From positions 1 through 11,172 of the forward strand of contig JAPPKT010000586.1 in NCBI GenBank assembly GCA_028819675.1: DNA of 11,172 nucleotides, in the 5' to 3' direction. The notes below the pieces were generated by a model. The model saw only the letters and a list, made by a program, of their open reading frames with translations, had not been told where the DNA came from and did no database searches. Numbering within the stretch: the stretch's first letter is position 1; every line of letters starts with the position of its first letter. This document shows positions 1 through 8,327 of this stretch, one piece after another. A program made the position numbers and the translations under genes. Source of the DNA: Caldilineaceae bacterium (lineage in GTDB: Bacteria > Chloroflexota > Anaerolineae > Caldilineales > Caldilineaceae).

Positions 1-1
1 G

Positions 2-79
2 ACCCTTGGCGCGATTGCCAAGGCGTTGGGGGCGGACGTTTCGGAGCTACTGGTGGAACCGGAGTTTCTTCGGCAATAG
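2..79 (+). CDS. XRE-family HTH regulator, C-terminal end only
   Basis: The reading frame open at the left edge gives 25 residues, TLGAIAKALGADVSELLVEP followed by EFLRQ, then TAG. The stretch TLGAIAKALGADVSELL is the usual end of a helix-turn-helix_3 (Cro/C1/XRE) domain, where the last helices follow a pattern like TLxxIAxALgvdvseLl. The protein would be a small DNA-binding regulator; the recognition helix lies outside the window, so its target cannot be inferred. Only 17 nt separate its stop from the next ATG, so the two are probably co-transcribed. The family call rests on this short signature, which is distinctive but short. Confidence 0.7.
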   Translation, partial: TLGAIAKALGADVSELLVEPEFLRQ

Positions 80-84
80 TCATT

Positions 85-91
85 AAAGGAG
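85..91 (+). promoter_or_regulatory. Ribosome binding site AAAGGAG
   Basis: AAAGGAG lies five bases upstream of the ATG at 97. It is one of the best Shine-Dalgarno matches in the window and is the main reason to accept the small ORF that follows as a gene. Confidence 0.6.
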
Positions 92-96
92 TTCCA

Positions 97-321
97 ATGC
101 TGTGGGTGACGAACGGAACGACGATGGTGGACGCGGCGGGCCGCGAGGACGGCGCGATCAGCGGCAAGGTGTCGGACTCGGTGGGCGCTGACGGTGAATC
201 CGATGGCGGGGAAGGGGATGTGCTAGATTTTGCGGTACGGCTTGTCGTGCATGACGGGATTGTGAAGGATGCGGAAGTGAAGAAGCTGTGGGGGGATTTC
301 GACGCGAAGGGATTGGGGTAA
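97..321 (+). CDS. Small acidic hypothetical protein (74 aa)
   Basis: No family is recognised. The start is ATG with AAAGGAG five bases upstream, 17 nt after the regulator stop. The protein has a Gly/Asp/Glu-rich, probably disordered stretch (about residues 12-42, with DAAGREDGAISG and GADGESDGGEGD) and a more ordered C-terminal part (about residues 43-74, DFAVRLVVHDGIVKDAEVKK). Third codon positions are mostly G or C, as expected for a native gene in a GC-rich genome. There is no signal peptide, membrane segment or cysteine motif. Position after an XRE regulator would suit a partner of that regulator such as an antitoxin-type or accessory protein, but nothing in the sequence shows this. It could also be the degraded end of a larger gene. 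Confidence 0.45.
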   Translation: MLWVTNGTTMVDAAGREDGAISGKVSDSVGADGESDGGEGDVLDFAVRLVVHDGIVKDAEVKKLWGDFDAKGLG

Positions 322-880
322 GAGGGTGTTCCTGGCCCTAAGACTGGACCATGTGTTTATGTGTACGGTTGAGCGGGTCGTCGAACAAGAGAGGGGTAGT
401 TCCGATGGCCAATATACGGTGACGATACGCTCTGCAACTTCCAGCATCTAACTAGATAGAAGCCATTTTCCTCGTTTCCTAGTCTAGGACTTTAGGTCAA
501 CCACTATCCTTTTTGTGGCCGCATCAAACTGCGTTGCCGCTTAAGACTGCTTCTTTTTCTCGCGGCCTCGGTGTTCTTTCCCCACTCAGATAATTTTTCT
601 AAGTTTGTAGAATATTCACGACCTGCTCGTTTTCGATAACCTCGCGTGTTACGTGAGAGTCGGAAATTTTGTCAATTTCGGGGCAAATGCTACGATGTCG
701 CAACCTCAGGATTGACACCTCTGTTACGAATAGAACAGTGAGACTCTAAGCAGGTAAGTCCCATAGAACGCAACTCATGGCAAGTTGCCCGTTTGGTGAC
801 TGACTTGACAGATGACCACATACAATCCAACGGCATCGACTAATTGATGCCTCCTTTCACATATTAGGAGACATTCCTCA
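322..880. other. 559-nt gap upstream of the helicase gene
   Basis: No convincing gene is seen. A 41-codon frame from GTG 326 to TAA 451 begins with the residues VFLALRLDHVFMCT, which faintly resemble the first strand of glyoxalase-like (VOC) proteins, but it lacks a ribosome binding site and stops early; at most it is a gene scrap. From about 450 the DNA is more AT-rich and stop-rich in all frames. Two TTGACA hexamers (712-717 and 805-810) could be -35 elements for the helicase gene, but neither has a good -10 at 16-18 nt: TACAAT at 821-826 is only 10 nt after the second. No terminator or repeat is evident. Confidence 0.4.
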
Positions 881-2953
881 ATGGCACCGCTTGACTCTTC
901 TCAATTGCAGTTCTGCCGATCTAAAGAGTCCAACATCAGACTATTGGCACCAGCAGGATGCGGAAAGACTAGCTCCCTACTCTACCGATGTAGCAGTCTC
1001 ATGTCTTCATCGTCGAACAGCCTTCGTTTCCTCATTATCACTTTCACGAACGCCGCGGCAGAGGAAGTGAAGGATCGGCAAGCGAACGCCTCTGAGTTTG
1101 AATGCTTAAAGGACAGAATGACAGTTACTACCCTGAATGCCCTAGGCTGGCGTCGTATCCGCAGCCGCGTGAATAACGCACGTCTGTTGCAGAACCCTAC
1201 TGACAGACACTTTGCGGTATTAAACCAACTTCGGCCCGTCTGGAATGACAGATCTCATATTGCACAAGCTGTTTCACAACGTGGCCGAAATGCCAGGACA
1301 CTTCTTGATGTAATGGACAATTTGAAGTCGATGGGATTTGACCATACCACCGACACCAACTTTGAAAGATTTCAAGGGAGAATTCAAAGCCTCAAGTTAC
1401 AGGGCGCGTCGTGGAGAATCGAAGAGCAGTTCGACTCACTCACCAGAATGGGAATCCTTGAAAGTCACACTCAGAATAATGTCGAGCATGCATCCCATAG
1501 CGCGAAAGCATTTTATGATAGGTTCTTCACTTTCTGGCGCGACGCCTCAGCTAGCCTTTTGGACCAATCGACCTTTACGTTCGAAGACCAGAAATACTGG
1601 TCTTATCTCGATCTCAGGTCTCCTGGACCTGACGGTAAAACTAGACCGTTCATTTATGGCGCAGCCAGGTACGACCACATACTTGTGGATGAATTTCAAG
1701 ACATCAATCCGCTGGATCTGGCACTTATCAAGGTGATAGTTGATCGGAATCAATCTACACTCACCATTGTTGGCGACGATGATCAGGCGATCTTCGAGTG
1801 GCGGGGGGCAAGCCCGGAATACATTTTGCAACCACAAAGATACTTTGGGTCGCCCTTCAAAGATTACTTGCTTGAAACGAACTATCGATCTCCTAAAAAT
1901 ATCGTTACCCATTCACAAAATTTGATTGCTCACAACAGGAACCGTGTCGAAAAACGTGTCAGCGCTGCGGAAAACGCAGCCAATGCTGAAATTCGAATCG
2001 TTCCGCTGGATAGGATTAGCGACCGATTGAAGTATGTAACTGAAATCGTGCGCGCCGCAGAGCCTGGCAAAGTTGCTGTCATCGGCCGCAGACGAAGCCA
2101 TCTCATTCCGTATGAAATCTATTTTGCATCCGACGGCGCCCCCTTCAAGACTGCTGCGGATTTGGACATATTTGGGACCAAGGCTCTTGATGACTTCACA
2201 AATCTCTTGGGAGTGTGGGAAAGTGGCGAAAGCAGAACTCGTCCGGGCCAAGCAGTAAATGACGCACTTCTGATTTGCAATCTCATCAAGAGGTTCCCGC
2301 TTAATAGAAAAGATGCTCCAAACTTGAAGACTCACTTACAACGTGTGCGTGCTCGCACCGCGATGGACGCTGTCCAAGCTATTGCCAGCTATACCGGAGC
2401 ACCTTTAAGTGGAAAAAGCCACACTGATCTGTATGAAGTGGCAGATGCCTTTTTGAGTGCTGACAGTTTATCTGAAGCCATAAAGGTCATCGATAAGGAA
2501 TTTGCAGGACTCAGCTTTGATTGGGACAAGCAAGAGGAAAGTATCTGGCACACAGCTCCGCCCCTACTTCAGCTTGCCGAAATCGCGGAGGACGAGGGGT
2601 TTGAGGCAGACGATCTAATCGAAAGAATCTTGAATGCTAAGATGCAGCTTGAGGAATACCGGAACTTGGAGGACGTCGCACATGAAGGCGAGACCTCTCG
2701 AGTTTGGGAGAGGCCACTTCACTTGCTGACAGCCTTTAGAGCGAAAGGCAAAGAATTCGATACGGTTATTCTCCTCGATACTGTTAATGGTATTTGGCCG
2801 GACTATCGTGCCAACGACGAAAGACGCTTGGAGGCAGAGCGCCGCCTGTTCTATGTGGCATTTACAAGAGCTCAACGGCGAGTCATCATGTTAACGGAAA
2901 CAGGCGCCCCCATTAGTCCATTCATTGGAGAACTGGAGTTGCCAGAGAGTTGA
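881..2953 (+). CDS. UvrD/Rep/PcrA-like SF1A ATP-dependent helicase
   Basis: The 690-aa protein carries the SF1A helicase motif series in order: Walker A APAGCGKT (residues 23-30), motif Ia around FLIITFTNAAAEE (50-62), DEAD-box-like VDEFQD (269-274), motif III VGDDDQAIFEWRGA (297-310), motif IV LETNYRS (331-337), motif V TAFRAKGKEFD (617-627) and motif VI EAERRLFYVAFTRA (651-664). It should translocate on single-stranded DNA using ATP and unwind duplexes in the cytoplasm. It ends soon after motif VI, so there is no RecB-type nuclease domain. AGGAG at 866-870 precedes the ATG by 10 nt. Oddity: motif V has Phe where UvrD/PcrA have His (TLHSAKG). Its base composition is lower in GC than the first part of the ISP/IIG gene. 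A stand-alone UvrD-like helicase in a defence neighbourhood recalls GajB of Gabija, but no OLD-type GajA is present. The helicase family is certain; the role is not. Confidence 0.93.
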   Translation: MAPLDSSQLQFCRSKESNIRLLAPAGCGKTSSLLYRCSSLMSSSSNSLRFLIITFTNAAAEEVKDRQANASEFECLKDRMTVTTLNALGWRRIRSRVNNARLLQNPTDRHFAVLNQLRPVWNDRSHIAQAVSQRGRNARTLLDVMDNLKSMGFDHTTDTNFERFQGRIQSLKLQGASWRIEEQFDSLTRMGILESHTQNNVEHASHSAKAFYDRFFTFWRDASASLLDQSTFTFEDQKYWSYLDLRSPGPDGKTRPFIYGAARYDHILVDEFQDINPLDLALIKVIVDRNQSTLTIVGDDDQAIFEWRGASPEYILQPQRYFGSPFKDYLLETNYRSPKNIVTHSQNLIAHNRNRVEKRVSAAENAANAEIRIVPLDRISDRLKYVTEIVRAAEPGKVAVIGRRRSHLIPYEIYFASDGAPFKTAADLDIFGTKALDDFTNLLGVWESGESRTRPGQAVNDALLICNLIKRFPLNRKDAPNLKTHLQRVRARTAMDAVQAIASYTGAPLSGKSHTDLYEVADAFLSADSLSEAIKVIDKEFAGLSFDWDKQEESIWHTAPPLLQLAEIAEDEGFEADDLIERILNAKMQLEEYRNLEDVAHEGETSRVWERPLHLLTAFRAKGKEFDTVILLDTVNGIWPDYRANDERRLEAERRLFYVAFTRAQRRVIMLTETGAPISPFIGELELPES

Positions 2954-3054
2954 GCAGGCTTGACCCCTATAGCCGCTCCCCAAGCCAAAGTGAAAGACGG
3001 GTTAGGGCGTCGAATTGGACAAGATTCGGAATTGAAAAGCTAGGCCTCCTGCAG

Positions 3055-3080
3055 CATCCGTCTGGATGATCCTTATTTTT
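3055..3080 (+). terminator. Weak candidate terminator after the helicase gene
   Basis: CATCC (3055-3059), loop GTCT, GGATG (3064-3068) forms a five-pair hairpin, and a T-rich stretch ending TTATTTTT finishes at 3080. It lies about 100 nt after the helicase stop, between two convergent genes. The short stem and the gap before the T-run make it a weak call. A second small inverted repeat, GTTAC-GTG-GTAAC (3117-3129), sits just past the end of the minus-strand gene without a T-run. Confidence 0.3.
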
Positions 3081-3133
3081 CCCGTTTCGCGGTCCATACA
3101 TTGGGGCCCACCTCATGTTACGTGGTAACTAAC

Positions 3134-4927
3134 TTACCCGTCACCTAACGCGTCTTGCCTGCTATATCCGAGCAACTCTCTTATCCTTTCCGTTAATCGT
3201 ACTCTCCGCGCATCGTAGAACGTCACGAACTCGGTGATCGACTCCGGCACGTCGCCCAAGAGATGGCGATCCTCATAGTCGCGTCTAGCCGCGACGTCGT
3301 CCTTGTACTTCCTGGAAAGCCATTCAGCTGGCATTGTGGCGTTTTTCTGCATGTTCGCCGGCCCCGGGAGCAGTTGCAGGTTGGCAAGCCCGTCTTTGCG
3401 CTTCCTGAAACACGCTATCTCGTCTTCCGCAACATTAGCGTCCTTCAAGCTGCGATCAGTAAGCCTTGCGGAAGGGAAGATATGGTCCACATGAAAATTG
3501 TCACGCAGATTAACAAAGGGAAACAGAAGCGATAACAGAGCAAACGTGAGCCTGTCGCTGAACCGCATATCCGCCAAATCCTCAGCTTCTTCGTCGTTGA
3601 ACTCTAATTCTCTTCCCCTTCTTGCCATTTCTACATAGATAAGGGCAACAGGAAAAGTGCCAGAGCCACTCTCCCCTATGACCCGTCGCAGGGCTGTCAG
3701 AAGCGTATCCAATCCGCTGCCCCAGACACCGGACTTCAGCAGGCTTCGCGTTAGCCATTCTCGAATCTTCTCTCTGTCCGACTCATGACCGTCGTTAGTA
3801 AGGAAGGAGTCTCCTGGATTCTTTAGAAAGAGATAGTATGCTATGGGCAGAATTGCACTATGAGCGGTCAGACTTCGATCAGTGAAACCAAACGACTCGA
3901 CTAGACGAACTGTCAGTATGAGCGCTCTTTTGATTTTCTCCCACTTACTTTCAAATATTTCCATATTCTCTCGATTAAAGTTGTCCACTTTGAAACCGAC
4001 GCTGCCGATGTCGCTCAGCATGAGTCCGGCCTTGAGAACAAGGTCTTTTGAAAAATTGAACCCGGTGCCTATGCTGTTGAGTTCATCGACCAGGTCATGA
4101 ATCTCTTGTCGGGCGTCGTGATCGGTCCACTGCGCAACCGCTATCGATAGCAGCAGGTCTGAATGAGATAGTGGCGTTCCCCCATCGTTCATGCGAATGA
4201 AAATCTGCAGCGCCTTGTCCAACTCCTGTCCCTTCTCTTCATAATAGGCAACTAAGAGCTTGTTGTGCACGACCTGAAATAGCTCGTAGAGTGTTTCATG
4301 AGCAGGCGTTACCTGTTCTTGTGGTAGCCGTTTGTTAAGCCACTGTGTCATGGCAGGCCCTGCGTTGGGTAGGAATAGCACTTCTCCTACGGGATACCAG
4401 CACACTCCTTCTCTTTGCTCGCTTGCTTCCTCGGTGGTCAGAAACTTGAATCTGTACTTCAGGCCTTCTTCGTTCTCATTGTCATCTTCGTAGTCTTTGT
4501 CAGGTTGCCAAAGCAAGTCAAGGTAAAGCCTTTTAGCAGGGAAGGCATCGGGACTGTTCCACCACTTTCGGGGAAGCTTTGTCGCCATGCTTCCTCTAAG
4601 GCCGATGTTGAGCGCAGTCAAACGTTGTTGACCGTCAAGCACCGCAGTCAGTTGTTGGTTAGGCATTTCGGGCAGAGGCGGACAGTGGGGGTTGTCGCGC
4701 TGGTGATAGTTGCGAACGAAGTCAAAGAACTTGAATTTGCCGCTGGTTTCAGGAGCTACTCGCCAATAGAGAAATGTGCCAAAAGGGTAGCCTTGCATTA
4801 GGCTATCGAAAAACCGGCATATCTGCTCAGGTCGCCAAACAAACTCGCGTTGGATGGCAGGTAGCACCAAATCGTGCCTGAGGATTTCGTCTAAAGTTTC
4901 CTTAATGGTATCACCGGTCTGGTACAC
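3134..4927 (-). CDS. DUF262 + DUF1524 (GmrSD-like) protein
   Basis: The 597-aa protein has an N-terminal DUF262 (GmrS/ParB-like) domain: LPAIQREFVW (22-31), FDSLMQGYPFGTFLYW (40-55) and the nucleotide-binding loop LDGQQRLTAL (97-106), plus FIRMNDGGTPLSHSDLL (243-259), the conserved FiRiNsgGtpLs segment. The C-terminal DUF1524 domain has the HNH-type motif FHVDHIFPSARL (478-489), with NLQLLPGPANMQKN (516-529) supplying the later Asn positions. Fused DUF262-DUF1524 proteins include GmrSD type IV restriction enzymes, which cleave modified DNA, SspE and BrxU. All key residues are present, so it is probably active. The start is GTG at 4927-4925, supported by AGAGGA (4938-4933) with six bases between GG and GTG. 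It converges on the helicase gene and diverges from the ISP/IIG gene, so it is transcribed alone. Which modification it senses cannot be read from the sequence. Confidence 0.92.
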   Translation of the reverse strand: MYQTGDTIKETLDEILRHDLVLPAIQREFVWRPEQICRFFDSLMQGYPFGTFLYWRVAPETSGKFKFFDFVRNYHQRDNPHCPPLPEMPNQQLTAVLDGQQRLTALNIGLRGSMATKLPRKWWNSPDAFPAKRLYLDLLWQPDKDYEDDNENEEGLKYRFKFLTTEEASEQREGVCWYPVGEVLFLPNAGPAMTQWLNKRLPQEQVTPAHETLYELFQVVHNKLLVAYYEEKGQELDKALQIFIRMNDGGTPLSHSDLLLSIAVAQWTDHDARQEIHDLVDELNSIGTGFNFSKDLVLKAGLMLSDIGSVGFKVDNFNRENMEIFESKWEKIKRALILTVRLVESFGFTDRSLTAHSAILPIAYYLFLKNPGDSFLTNDGHESDREKIREWLTRSLLKSGVWGSGLDTLLTALRRVIGESGSGTFPVALIYVEMARRGRELEFNDEEAEDLADMRFSDRLTFALLSLLFPFVNLRDNFHVDHIFPSARLTDRSLKDANVAEDEIACFRKRKDGLANLQLLPGPANMQKNATMPAEWLSRKYKDDVAARRDYEDRHLLGDVPESITEFVTFYDARRVRLTERIRELLGYSRQDALGDG

Positions 4928-5229
4928 AGAGTTCCTCTTCTTCCTGTAGGTTATTTGTACTCGCTATTGGCGAGAGCCTCCCGTCTTCCGGCCGCAGTGG
5001 ATCCCATACCGGATTAACGCTAGCCGACTGCCGTGTCCCCATTCTGAGACGGCCTTTTTGACGGCGTCCCCCTCGCCATGCCATTGGCGGACTACAGTAG
5101 CCTCAATTCTTGGGGACAGAAACCGGCTAACAGGGTGAATTCAGATACACAGGTCAAGCGCGGATCAACAGCAAGTCGTGTATCATACAGAGGCCAAATA
5201 TATCACGACCCTCACCAACGCAACGAACC
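4928..5229. promoter_or_regulatory. Divergent intergenic region between the GmrSD-like and ISP/IIG genes
   Basis: This 302-nt gap must hold the promoters of both flanking genes. On the plus side TATCAT (5181-5186) is the best -10-like hexamer before the ISP/IIG start but has no good -35 at 16-18 nt. The direct repeat GACGGC-CTTTTT-GACGGC near 5049-5066 is the only other structure noted. No binding site of a C-protein-like regulator and no regulator gene is seen. A 109-codon plus-strand frame from 5078 overlaps the ISP/IIG gene in another phase and is not accepted. Confidence 0.35.
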
Positions 5230-8200
5230 ATGCCTACCCTTAACCTCAAACCAACGCACAAACCCGTTAAATCCTACTACGCTGCCCTCGACCAATTCGA
5301 CAAGCTCGGCGTCACGCACGAAACGGCAGTCCGGGCGGCTTTCCAGGGGTTGCTGGAGAACTGCGCGCGGCAGTGCAAATGGACGCTGGTGCCGGAATAT
5401 GGTGTGAGCACGGGGCGGGGCAAGCGGATTGTCGTGGACGGGGCGCTGGTGGACGACTTCCGGCTCACGCACGGCTACTGGGAGGCCAAAGACATCCACG
5501 ACGACTTGCCAGCGGAGGTGGACCGCAAGTTTAAGGCGGGCTACCCAACCGACAATATACTGTTTCAGACGCCGCGGCGGGCAATCCTGTGGCAGAACAG
5601 ACGGCTGGTGCTGGACTCGGATTTGACGGACGCGGGGAAGTTAATCGACACGCTGCAGATGTTTTTCGGCTACCGGCCGCAGGAGTATGTGGCGTGGGAG
5701 GAGGCTGTCGCCCAGTTCAAGGACAGAGTGGCCGACATCGGACAGGGCCTGGCCAAGCTGATTCAGCAGGAGCGGAAAAGCAACCACACCTTCACCGACG
5801 CGTTCGCCGGATTCTTGGACAAGTGCCGCCAGTCGATCAACCCGAATCTGTCGGAGGAAGCGGTCGAGGAAATGCTGATCCAGCACTTGATGACGGAGCG
5901 GCTCTTCCGCACAGTGTTCAACCGACCAGCCTTTACCCGCCGCAACGTCATCGCCTTCGAAATCGAAAACGTGATCGACGCGCTCACCTCCCACGCTTTC
6001 AGCCGCGACGAGTTTCTAAGTAGCCTGGACCGGTTTTACATCGCGATCGAGCGCACCGCGGCGACGATTAGTGAATTTTCGCAGGAACAGCACTTTCTCA
6101 ACACCGTCTACGAGCAGTTTTTCCAGGGCTTTTCGGTCAAAGTGGCGGATACCCATGGCATCGTCTACACGCCGCAGCCGATTGTGGATTTCATGGTGCG
6201 GAGTGTGGCCGAGATCCTGGAGCGGGAATTTGGTAGATCACTGGCGGACGAGGGCGTGCATATCATTGACCCGTTCGTGGGGACGGGCAATTTCATCGTG
6301 CGCATAATGCGCGAGATTCCCAAGACCGCACTTGAGAGCAAGTACGCCTCCGAGTTGCACTGCAACGAAGTGATGTTGCTCCCCTACTACATCGCCAGCA
6401 TGAATATCGAGCACGAGTACTATGACGCAACCAACGTCTACAAGCCGTTCGATGGAATCTGTTTAGTAGACACCTTCGACTTGGCCGAGGACCGGCAGTT
6501 GCCGCTGTTTGCGCCGGAGAACACGCAACGCGTAGAAAGCCAGAAAAGCACGCCAATGTTCGTGGTGATTGGGAATCCTCCGTACAACATGGGGCAAGTC
6601 AACGAAAACGACAATAACAAGAACCGCAAGTATCCAACGATGGACAACCGTGTGAGGGAGACCTATTCCAAAGCGTCAGATGCGACTCTGAAGACTGCTC
6701 TAACTGATCCATATGTGAAAGCAATTCGATGGGCAGCCGACCGCATCGGCGACGAAGGGGTTGTCGCGTTTGTGACAAACAGTAGTTTTCTTGACGACAT
6801 AGCGTTTGATGGGATGCGCAAACATTTGTCAGACGACTTTGACTCGCTTTACTTTCTGGATTTGGGTGGAAACGTGCGCAAAAATCCGAAACTCTCAGGC
6901 ACAACGCACAACGTTTTTGGAATACAGGTCGGTGTGACAATCAGCTTTCTGTTAAAGAAAAACGGCAATATGGAATCCCCGTTTGATTTATTCTACGCCC
7001 ATGTCGATGAATTCTGGCGCAAGGAGGAAAAGTACCGCTATCTGGATGCAATGGAACATTACGACAATTTAGGGTGGGAAAGGATAACGCCAGATAGCCG
7101 ACATACGTGGAATACAGGAGGACAGCGCGCAGAATTTCAAACTTTCGTTTCGATGGGAAAGAAAGACGTTAAGACGGGAAAAAGCGAGCCACTAGATGTC
7201 CTGTTTTCAAGTTACAGCAGCGGCGTAAAGACTAATCGTGATGCTTGGGCATTTAACTTCAGTCGCCAAGCGCTGTCTGAAAATATGTTTCGGATGATTG
7301 ACACCTACAATGAACAAGTGTCTAAGTGGGAGAGGCGGGAAAATCAGAAGGTAGACGTCGACGATTTTGTGCTTTCCGATAGTACAAAGATTAGTTGGAG
7401 TGGCGATTTAAAGCAGCAGCTCAAGAAAGGCAAGAAAGGGCAGTTTGAAGCAAGCAAACTGCGCAGATCTCTGTATCGACCATTAACACAATCGAATCTT
7501 TACTTCGATCGGCTAATGAACAACAGTGTCTATCTCTTCCCCTACTTTCTTCCCGGACCTGAGACCGAAACGGAGAATTTAGTGATTTGCGTCGCAGGTA
7601 TCGGCGATAGAAAGGGCTTTGGCTGTCTGGCGACAAACATGATTCCTGCCTTGGATTTGGCCTTCGAAAAGGTCCAATGCTTCCCTTTCTACACTTACGA
7701 TGAGGATGGCGGCAACCGCCGCGAGAACATCACAGACTGGGCGTTGGACCGCTTTCGCGCCCACTTCGGCGACGACAAAATCACCAAGTGGGACATCTTT
7801 CACTACGTCTACGGACTGCTGCATCACCCTGTTTATCGTGAACGCTACCAGGCCAACCTCAAGCGAGAGTTGCCTCGCATCCCTTTCGCTCCAGACTTCC
7901 TCGGCTTCGCCGAGGCCGGGGCCCGCTTGGCCCAACTTCACGTCGGTTACGAAGAGCAGTCGGAATACCAACTTAGACAGGTCGAAACGCCGGACATGCC
8001 ACTCGATTGGCGCGTGGAGAAGATGCGGCTCTCCAAGGACAAGACGCAGCTGCGCTATAACGACTTCCTGACGCTGGACGGGATCCCTGTAGAAGTGTTC
8101 AACTACCGACTAGGCAACCGGTCGGCTCTCGAGTGGGTCATTGACCAGTACCGGGTGAAGACGGATAAGCGCAGTGGGATTGTGAACGATCCGAATCGGG

Positions 8201-8310
8201 CTGATGATCCGCAGTATATTGTGCGGCTGGTCGGGAAGGCGATCAGTGTGAGTTTGGAGACGGTGAAGATTGTGCAGGGGTTGCCGGAGTTGGGGGTACC
8301 GGAGGAATAG
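5230..8310 (+). CDS. Single-chain restriction-modification enzyme, type ISP/IIG-like, without helicase
   Basis: The 1026-aa protein joins endonuclease and N6-adenine methyltransferase. The N-terminal 130 residues look like a PD-(D/E)XK nuclease: VVDGALVDD (68-76) then GYWEAKD (82-88), giving the D...ExK set with E85 and K87. A helical coupler follows (about 150-300). The methyltransferase has motif I IIDPFVGTGNF (345-355) and catalytic motif IV NPPY (449-452). The target-recognition region is about 560-810, and the C-terminal part FPFYTYDEDGGNRRENITDW (818-837) plus FHYVYGLLHHPVYRERY (857-873) is typical of type ISP enzymes. Classical type ISP enzymes such as LlaGI are about 1,570 residues with an SF2 helicase between nuclease and methyltransferase; no helicase motif is present here and the length fits its absence. 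No Shine-Dalgarno precedes ATG 5230, but the nuclease homology starts soon after, so the start is plausible. The central third is much poorer in GC than both ends. Confidence 0.9.
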   Translation: MPTLNLKPTHKPVKSYYAALDQFDKLGVTHETAVRAAFQGLLENCARQCKWTLVPEYGVSTGRGKRIVVDGALVDDFRLTHGYWEAKDIHDDLPAEVDRKFKAGYPTDNILFQTPRRAILWQNRRLVLDSDLTDAGKLIDTLQMFFGYRPQEYVAWEEAVAQFKDRVADIGQGLAKLIQQERKSNHTFTDAFAGFLDKCRQSINPNLSEEAVEEMLIQHLMTERLFRTVFNRPAFTRRNVIAFEIENVIDALTSHAFSRDEFLSSLDRFYIAIERTAATISEFSQEQHFLNTVYEQFFQGFSVKVADTHGIVYTPQPIVDFMVRSVAEILEREFGRSLADEGVHIIDPFVGTGNFIVRIMREIPKTALESKYASELHCNEVMLLPYYIASMNIEHEYYDATNVYKPFDGICLVDTFDLAEDRQLPLFAPENTQRVESQKSTPMFVVIGNPPYNMGQVNENDNNKNRKYPTMDNRVRETYSKASDATLKTALTDPYVKAIRWAADRIGDEGVVAFVTNSSFLDDIAFDGMRKHLSDDFDSLYFLDLGGNVRKNPKLSGTTHNVFGIQVGVTISFLLKKNGNMESPFDLFYAHVDEFWRKEEKYRYLDAMEHYDNLGWERITPDSRHTWNTGGQRAEFQTFVSMGKKDVKTGKSEPLDVLFSSYSSGVKTNRDAWAFNFSRQALSENMFRMIDTYNEQVSKWERRENQKVDVDDFVLSDSTKISWSGDLKQQLKKGKKGQFEASKLRRSLYRPLTQSNLYFDRLMNNSVYLFPYFLPGPETETENLVICVAGIGDRKGFGCLATNMIPALDLAFEKVQCFPFYTYDEDGGNRRENITDWALDRFRAHFGDDKITKWDIFHYVYGLLHHPVYRERYQANLKRELPRIPFAPDFLGFAEAGARLAQLHVGYEEQSEYQLRQVETPDMPLDWRVEKMRLSKDKTQLRYNDFLTLDGIPVEVFNYRLGNRSALEWVIDQYRVKTDKRSGIVNDPNRADDPQYIVRLVGKAISVSLETVKIVQGLPELGVPEE

Positions 8311-8327
8311 CGACGAAAGGTCGTCGC
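8310..8327 (+). other. Perfect hairpin at the ISP/IIG stop codon
   Basis: GCGACGA (8310-8316), loop AAGG, TCGTCGC (8321-8327) is a perfect seven-pair stem starting on the last base of the TAG stop. The bases after it (CAAATTCTGC) are not a T-run, so it is not a standard intrinsic terminator; it may slow 3' exonucleases or help a factor-dependent end. Confidence 0.45.

Noticed and set aside
326..451. Glyoxalase-like (VOC) gene fragment
   Set aside because: Only about ten residues (LRLDHVFMCT) resemble the family start; there is no ribosome binding site and the frame ends after 41 codons.
4415..4801. 128-codon plus-strand frame
   Set aside because: It is the antisense shadow of the DUF262 domain coding sequence, whose motifs are unambiguous on the minus strand.
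881..4927. Gabija system
   Set aside because: A UvrD-like helicase is present, but no OLD-family ATPase-TOPRIM protein (GajA) lies beside it; the neighbour is a DUF262/DUF1524 protein on the opposite strand.
5078..5407. 109-codon plus-strand ORF before and over the start of the ISP/IIG gene
   Set aside because: It overlaps the well-supported ISP/IIG frame by 178 nt in a different phase, has no recognisable family and reads as low-complexity Ser/Thr/Arg at its end.
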